Shown piece by piece: positions 59,276 to 64,000 of a DNA stretch of 64,000 nucleotides. Origin of the DNA: Pectobacterium punjabense (GTDB taxonomy: Bacteria; Pseudomonadota; Gammaproteobacteria; Enterobacterales; Enterobacteriaceae); assembly GCF_012427845.1 (NCBI RefSeq), contig NZ_CP038498.1, positions 372,001 to 436,000 on the forward strand, in the 5' to 3' direction. A model generated the notes under the pieces. It made no database searches. It was not told the DNA's origin and saw only the letters and a program-made list of their open reading frames with translations. Both the position numbers and the translations under genes were made by a program. Within the stretch, counting starts at the first letter, position 1; the number at the start of each line of letters is the position of its first letter.

Positions 59276-60295
59276 TTAGCGCAGACGGTTGCTGCTTTCC
59301 ACTAGTGAGTTGTAGTTCTTGATGAGCTTATCGGCGCTGCCATCCACCATCCAGCCGGAGTTCTTGGACAGTAGCAGGCGCTCACCTTGGCTGTAGGGGG
59401 TTTTATCGCGTATGCGGCGCAGGCGCTCTTTGGCGGACACGCGATAATTTTCCAATGGTGAATCCATTACGGACCATGTTGCGGGTTTTGCGGCGTCGGG
59501 CTGCTTGGCCAGTTCGATCAGGGCGTCAGCGTTGTCTTCATAGGCTTTGAGCCGGGCTGTGGCGGTGTTGATGTCGAAGTTATCCTGCGTCAGCATGTTC
59601 ACCAGCTGTTTGGCGCTGAGCATGGTAGCCATATACCAGTAATTGAACTGACGACCTTCACTCTTCTCAATTTCTGCCAGTTGCTTCAGTTGGCGCTCAT
59701 CGTTGGCTTCTTCCAGTGCCTGATTGAACTGACGGCTGGCCGTGTTGAATGCCGCATAGTGTTTGACGATGTCGCCGTGCATCGCCTTACCGCGTGCCAT
59801 TGCATCATCTTTATAGTTCTCGCGACTATAGTAAGTTGAGGCTTCCTGTAGCGTCTGGCCCCAGGTGATGACGGCTGTGGAGTAGTCCTTGGCAGCGGTA
59901 TCCAGCGCGGGCATGGCGGGCTCGCTTTGGGCTGCGTTGATAAGAGGTTCGTTACAGTTTTTCAGGCTGGATTCCGATACTGAGTAGATGCCGTAAATGA
60001 CGCGCTCTTTGCCCGTAGGGCCTGACTTCATGTCTTTCACCCAGGATGTGTACCGCTCCATCGCTTTGTGAGCGCGCTCATGGGTGGCGTTGAAACATTG
60101 GATGTAGAGATTGAGTTTCTGGTTAGCATCCACTTGAGGTTTCGCCGCCGGTGCGGGTGCGGTGTTGGCGGCGGTGGAAGCGGACTGGGCGGGGGCATCT
60201 GCTCCGCCGGGTTTGTCTTCGCAGGCCGCTAAGCCGATGGTGGCGGCAATCAACGCTGCCAGCCTAACGGGTGTACGGATAGTGCGAACGTTCAT
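59276..60295 (-). CDS. DUF3829 family lipoprotein (YiiG-like)
   Basis: A 339-aa exported lipoprotein of unknown function. The signal peptide ends in IGLAAC with lipidated Cys25, then an Ala/Pro-rich linker (about 30-55) and a long helical DUF3829 domain (NLYIQCFNATHERAHKAMER near 61-80, through to GERLLLSKNSGWMVDGSADK and LVESSNRLR at the C-terminus). The arrangement resembles E. coli YiiG. Monocistronic, between exbD and scrR. Confidence 0.85.
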   Translation of the reverse strand: MNVRTIRTPVRLAALIAATIGLAACEDKPGGADAPAQSASTAANTAPAPAAKPQVDANQKLNLYIQCFNATHERAHKAMERYTSWVKDMKSGPTGKERVIYGIYSVSESSLKNCNEPLINAAQSEPAMPALDTAAKDYSTAVITWGQTLQEASTYYSRENYKDDAMARGKAMHGDIVKHYAAFNTASRQFNQALEEANDERQLKQLAEIEKSEGRQFNYWYMATMLSAKQLVNMLTQDNFDINTATARLKAYEDNADALIELAKQPDAAKPATWSVMDSPLENYRVSAKERLRRIRDKTPYSQGERLLLSKNSGWMVDGSADKLIKNYNSLVESSNRLR

Positions 60296-60769
60296 GTGAA
60301 CTCCCTTTTCTTTGATCGTGATGTATCGTGATTATGCAGTCACATCAGGGCTATCGTTAGACGCCTTGGGGTGATGCGTTACATGTGGTGATGTTTATCT
60401 TTGAAGAAGTGATGCCCTCTTCGATCGCAACTATCTGCCCTGCGTAGCACGGAACTATCCTGCTTAAGGGAGACAGATGAAATTGCAATTTTTCTTTGAA
60501 AGCAGGGTGACTGAGGAAAGCCGCGGGGTGCTGATTGGCTGAGCGGTGCTTTATTAATTGCCTTATTTATCATTCAGGTGAACCTTAGCGTCTTCCTTGA
60601 CCATAATGCTTAGACAAAATGATTCCGCATTATTGCTATCAATGCAACCCTTAACTTCCCGATCGGTCAAGCTGTCGGGACGGAAATATTTGGTGTTAAT
60701 AGCAGAAGACGCCATAGACCCGCTAGCAATGAGACAACCGGCGAAGTGCGGATTGAGAACTGCTTTGGC
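60296..60769. other. Intergenic region between DUF3829 gene and scrR
   Basis: About 475 bases. Two short frames (60379-60573 minus; 60597-60791 plus) have no ribosome site or recognisable composition. The left part must carry the DUF3829 promoter. No strong terminator for the scr operon was identified here. Confidence 0.5.
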
Positions 60770-61789
60770 CTATGCCCGTGAGTCAGGATGACGCCAGTGA
60801 ATACGCGTGGGGATATAGCGTCGATCTTCTTCAAGCGGCTGTTGTGCAATCAAACTCGTAATCATTTCAAAGCTGTTACGTGCCAGATTTTCGCAGTCCT
60901 GTGCCACGGTATCGATCTTCAGCGGTAAACAATCAAACAGATAGTGATCGTCAAAACAGCACAGCCGGATACCGCTTTCCATCAGGTTATGCTGGTTCAT
61001 ATAGCGCAGCACGCCTTCCATCAGGCCACAAGCGGCAACAAACAGCGCTTTTGGCGGACGCCCTAGCGTTGCACACAGCTGAGCAAACATTTCATAACCC
61101 GCGCTGGGGTGGTAGCTACCGTGAATAATCCACTCCGGCTGGCAGTCGATACCGGCTCGCGTCAGCCCAAGCTGGAAGCCTTCCAGCCGGTGGCGAGTCG
61201 GGGAAATTCGCGGCTGGCCGCCAAGGAAATAGAATTCATCACGATGCTGGCGGGCGATACGTTCGACCATTTCCGCTGTGGATTCCACCGCTTCGGAAAT
61301 CACCATTGGCAGTGTGGAATCACCAATCACCCGGTCAAATTGTATAACGGGCAACTGCTGATTAATCTTCTGATACTCGGTATCGCTCAATAGGCTGGAA
61401 GCGACGATCAAGCCATCGACCTGACGCTGTACCAGGCTGTTGACCGCCATCATCTCCTGGCTGGCATTTTCGTCGGTACAGGCAATCAGTAACTGTAACC
61501 CCGCTTCACGGCACAGCATCTCCAGCTCGCGGGAAATCACGGCGAAGCCGTAGTTGGTCATTTCCGGCACGACCAGCCCTAGCGTGTTGCTGCGTGAGGA
61601 ACGCAGCGAACGTGCGTGAATGCTCGGCTGATAACGCTGCTCGTGCGCGACGGCTAAAATGCGATCTCGGGTTTCATCAGAAACGCGAAACTCTTTGCTG
61701 CGGCCATTAAGCACCAGACTGGCGGTGGATTTTGATACACCGGCCAGCGCGGCGATGTCACTGATTGTTATGCGTTTAGTCGGTTTCAC
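60770..61789 (-). CDS. scrR: LacI-family sucrose operon repressor ScrR
   Basis: LacI-type repressor of 339 aa: [23 protein letters not shown] (near 7-26) with the hinge helix [10 protein letters not shown], then a periplasmic-binding-like effector domain ([20 protein letters not shown] near 70-89). ScrR repressors are released by fructose or fructose 1-phosphate formed from sucrose. It is encoded 30 bases downstream of scrB in the same direction, so it may be co-transcribed. Confidence 0.93.
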   Translation of the reverse strand: MKPTKRITISDIAALAGVSKSTASLVLNGRSKEFRVSDETRDRILAVAHEQRYQPSIHARSLRSSRSNTLGLVVPEMTNYGFAVISRELEMLCREAGLQLLIACTDENASQEMMAVNSLVQRQVDGLIVASSLLSDTEYQKINQQLPVIQFDRVIGDSTLPMVISEAVESTAEMVERIARQHRDEFYFLGGQPRISPTRHRLEGFQLGLTRAGIDCQPEWIIHGSYHPSAGYEMFAQLCATLGRPPKALFVAACGLMEGVLRYMNQHNLMESGIRLCCFDDHYLFDCLPLKIDTVAQDCENLARNSFEMITSLIAQQPLEEDRRYIPTRIHWRHPDSRA

Positions 61790-61819
61790 CGCGAGGTCTG
61801 CTATCAGAAAAAAGGGAAG

Positions 61820-63229
61820 TTATTCTATCACGCATGGCGCTAACAGCCAGTGTTGTAGCGTTAATCGCCCAGAGCCGCTGAACGTGATCGTCGCCTCGCT
61901 TTCTGGGAAATAGCGTGCAGACATCACGGCTTCGCCATCGTTGATAAAAATTTCAACGCTGGAGCGATCGCACAGTATCTGCAATTGACTTAGATCGCCG
62001 CGCCAATAGCGGTGTTCGGGTTCCCCGGTGCGACGGTTGTGTCGGCTCATCGTTACGCGTTCACCGTCCCAACAGAGAACAATCTGCGAGGCAAGGTTGC
62101 ACTGGAATTCCCCCTGAACGGTGACGAGCACTTCCGCGCGACTAATGGGGAGCGGTGATGCATAGTTTGCGACACCCTGCCAACGGTAATGCTGCTTGCG
62201 CAACTGTTGCAGTTCGCGAGCAGGACGCTGGTAAACGCGGTTGCCATGCAGTGTGAGTTCACGCGGGCAGGTCATGGTATGAATCCAACCGTATTCGATC
62301 GTCGGTTCAAAAAACTCATTATCGTCAGGAATCGACATCCAGCCGAATAGCAAGCGTCGCCCATCTTCACTCAGCGTGGTTTGTGGCGCGTAAAATTCGA
62401 AACCGAGATCCAGTTCGTGGAATTCCTGATGTGGGTAAGCACCGCTTGTGTAGTCGAGCGAGCCAATAAAATAGCCAGCCTGGAAGGTATTCAGGTAGCG
62501 TTCTTCCTCGGCAGGAACACCCTGTGGGCAGCAAACCAGTACATCTTTGCCATCCAGCGGGAAGAGGTCTGGACACTCCCACATATAGCCAAAATCACCA
62601 AGTCCACCTAAACGGGAACCGGCGATCTCGCCGATCTTGTCCCATGCCAGCAGGTCGGTAGAACGATAGAGCAGGACTTTTCCCTGAAGATCGAGATCCT
62701 GCGCACCGAGCACCATGTACCAATGAGCGTCATGACGCCACACTTTAGGATCGCGAACGTGGCCCGTATAGCCGTCAGGAAGCGTCAGCACGGCTCCCAA
62801 CTTGTCATATTCACCGTGAGGATTCTCACGGGCGATGCATTGAAACGCGGTGCGTGAGCCATCGTCGTATTTCACGTTACCCGTATACATCAGCATGATG
62901 GCCCCTTGATCCACCACGGCAGAACCGGAGTAGCAGCCGTGGCTTTCATAGCTTTCGCTCGGCACCAGTGCGACGGGCTCATGCTTCCAGTTCACCAGAT
63001 CGGTGGAGCTCCAGTGCCCCCAGAATTTCGCTCCGTGGGCACAAGACAAAGGGTTCCACTGATAAAACAGATGGTAACGCCCCTTGTGATGAATAAATCC
63101 GTTCGGATCGTTGAGTAGGCCTACGCACGGGGATAGATGCCATTCCGGGCGATACGGGTCTTCCTGTTTCCGTGAGTGACCTGACATCAGGGCGTGCGCC
63201 ATGCGCTTTAATAAGTGGACTTCCTTCAT
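61820..63229 (-). CDS. scrB: Sucrose-6-phosphate hydrolase
   Basis: GH32 beta-fructosidase (469 aa) that splits PTS-imported sucrose 6-phosphate to glucose 6-phosphate and fructose. The nucleophile motif is LLNDPNGFIHHKGRYHLFYQ (near 38-57), the transition-state stabiliser VRDPKVW near 158-164 and the acid/base ECPDLFPLDG near 214-223. Start shares one base with the scrA stop (TAATG), so the two are translationally coupled. Confidence 0.96.
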   Translation of the reverse strand: MKEVHLLKRMAHALMSGHSRKQEDPYRPEWHLSPCVGLLNDPNGFIHHKGRYHLFYQWNPLSCAHGAKFWGHWSSTDLVNWKHEPVALVPSESYESHGCYSGSAVVDQGAIMLMYTGNVKYDDGSRTAFQCIARENPHGEYDKLGAVLTLPDGYTGHVRDPKVWRHDAHWYMVLGAQDLDLQGKVLLYRSTDLLAWDKIGEIAGSRLGGLGDFGYMWECPDLFPLDGKDVLVCCPQGVPAEEERYLNTFQAGYFIGSLDYTSGAYPHQEFHELDLGFEFYAPQTTLSEDGRRLLFGWMSIPDDNEFFEPTIEYGWIHTMTCPRELTLHGNRVYQRPARELQQLRKQHYRWQGVANYASPLPISRAEVLVTVQGEFQCNLASQIVLCWDGERVTMSRHNRRTGEPEHRYWRGDLSQLQILCDRSSVEIFINDGEAVMSARYFPESEATITFSGSGRLTLQHWLLAPCVIE

Positions 63230-64000
63230 TATTCGCTATCCGTTTTATATTTCAGCAATAAGGACAGGGTAAAGGCGGCACCGAACGCAATGAACATCCC
63301 AATCAGGTAGTTAAGCATCGATCCTCCTTGCACAATGGCCAGCCCCGGAAAACCGGTCAGCCCGACGGCCGTCATATTGACGTGATTGAAGACCACCCAC
63401 GCGCCACCGAGCGCACCGCCAGCCAGTGCGGCCAGGAACGGTTTAATGAAGCGCAGGTTGATACCAAATATCGCGGCTTCCGTGATGCCCAGCAGACAAG
63501 ACAGCCCTGCGGGAACGGCAATGGCTCGGGTTTTGGCATCACGCGTTTTGAAATAGACCGCCAGACACGCGCCACCCTGCGCTACGTTCGCCATCGCCCA
63601 AATCGGCAGCAGGAAGTTGACGCCGATACTAGGGTTACCCAGTAGCCCAGCTTCAATGGCATGGAAACTGTGATGAACGCCAGTGATGACGATGGCGGAA
63701 TAGAGGCCACCGAACAGCAAACCGGCCAGCCAGCCAGCGTGAGCAATCAACGTGCTGAGTAAGAAAGAGATGCCGTCGCCCAATGCGCGCCCAGCCGGAC
63801 CAATGATCAACATGGCGACGAAGCCGGAAATGATGACCGTCAGGAAAGGCGTGACGATGATATCCAGCGCATCGGGTACGATTTTACGCAGGCGCTTTTC
63901 CACGATGCTCATGAACCAGACGGCCAGCAGTACCGGGAACACGGTGCCCTGATAGCCAATCATGGCGATGTCCATGCCGAAGAAATGCATGGTCTGGAAG
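63229..64000 (-). CDS. scrA: Sucrose-specific PTS EIIBC component, C-terminal part
   Basis: Partial: only the last ~256 residues of ScrA are in the window; the 5' end lies beyond 64000. The visible part is the EIIC glucose/sucrose-family membrane domain: GYQGTVFPVLLAVWFMS, GVHHSFHAIEAGLLG, SCLLGITEAAIFGINLRFIK and a C-terminal helix. It imports sucrose as sucrose 6-phosphate; an EIIA-Glc partner is normally supplied from crr. The reading frame is intact to the window edge. Confidence 0.94.
   Translation of the reverse strand, partial: FQTMHFFGMDIAMIGYQGTVFPVLLAVWFMSIVEKRLRKIVPDALDIIVTPFLTVIISGFVAMLIIGPAGRALGDGISFLLSTLIAHAGWLAGLLFGGLYSAIVITGVHHSFHAIEAGLLGNPSIGVNFLLPIWAMANVAQGGACLAVYFKTRDAKTRAIAVPAGLSCLLGITEAAIFGINLRFIKPFLAALAGGALGGAWVVFNHVNMTAVGLTGFPGLAIVQGGSMLNYLIGMFIAFGAAFTLSLLLKYKTDSE

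Noticed and set aside
60379..60573. 64-codon minus strand frame upstream of the DUF3829 gene
   Set aside because: No ribosome site and random-looking composition.
60597..60791. 64-codon + strand frame downstream of scrR
   Set aside because: No ribosome site or similarity; overlaps the scrR 3' end.

Overview
The window looks like chromosome from a pectolytic enterobacterium, most probably Pectobacterium. The reasons are: near-identity of housekeeping proteins to Escherichia coli with E. coli-like local gene order (gltBD-yhcC-arcB-elbB-mtgA; dolP-diaA-yraN-lpoA-rsmI-rnpB; ygiC-ygiB-tolC-nudF-yqiB-cpdA-yqiA-parE; parC-plsC-ftsP; dkgA-yqhD-yqhC-yghB-metC-exbBD); an ERIC-type intergenic repeat; a sucrose (scr) PTS operon; and a TRAP transporter carrying a KdgR-like pectin-regulon operator. 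No database was consulted, so the genus is inferred.

1-14.3 kb: the 5' part of an acetoin/diacetyl reductase gene, a GFA-family protein, glutamate synthase (gltBD), the radical SAM protein YhcC, the ArcB redox sensor kinase, the Hfq-dependent sRNA ArcZ on the opposite strand between arcB and elbB, then elbB-mtgA and an exported alginate-lyase-family protein. 14.3-19.8 kb: the envelope/replication cluster dolP-diaA-yraN-lpoA (minus strand), divergent rsmI, and rnpB (RNase P RNA). rnpB is followed by a 109-bp tandem array in which the rnpB 3' end and its terminator are repeated. An StbDE/RelBE-type toxin-antitoxin pair sits directly behind the array.

20.5-30 kb: ygiD, an ERIC-like element, ygiC-ygiB-tolC (minus) and the divergent nudF-yqiB-cpdA-yqiA-parE run, which covers nucleotide hygiene, cAMP turnover and topoisomerase IV subunit B. 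30-41 kb is the main accessory stretch, inserted between parE and parC: a LysR regulator, mdaB, a six-gene PTS operon (PRD regulator, IIA, IIB, IIC and two class II aldolases), a Fur-boxed TonB-dependent receptor, and two small orphan immunity-like genes (DUF2314 and SUKH-3). 41-47 kb: parC, plsC, ftsP and a GntR/UTRA regulator.

47-64 kb: an aldehyde-reduction cluster (dkgA; yqhD with a nitroreductase; a divergent AraC regulator with in-gene tandem repeats), yghB, metC, a three-gene TRAP transporter inserted between metC and exbB, exbBD (TonB energisers, Fur-like box), a DUF3829 lipoprotein, and the sucrose genes scrR-scrB-scrA, with scrA running off the right end.

Functional themes: iron (TonB receptor with two overlapping Fur boxes plus ExbBD), plant-derived carbon (sucrose PTS, a TRAP system with a probable KdgR operator, an unknown-sugar PTS with aldolases), and oxygen/redox control (ArcB with its partner sRNA ArcZ). 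No CRISPR array, tRNA, rRNA operon, intact IS element or prophage was seen. No clearly new multi-gene system was found; the best leads are the rnpB terminator array with its TA module, the orphan immunity pair, and the TRAP/KdgR locus.
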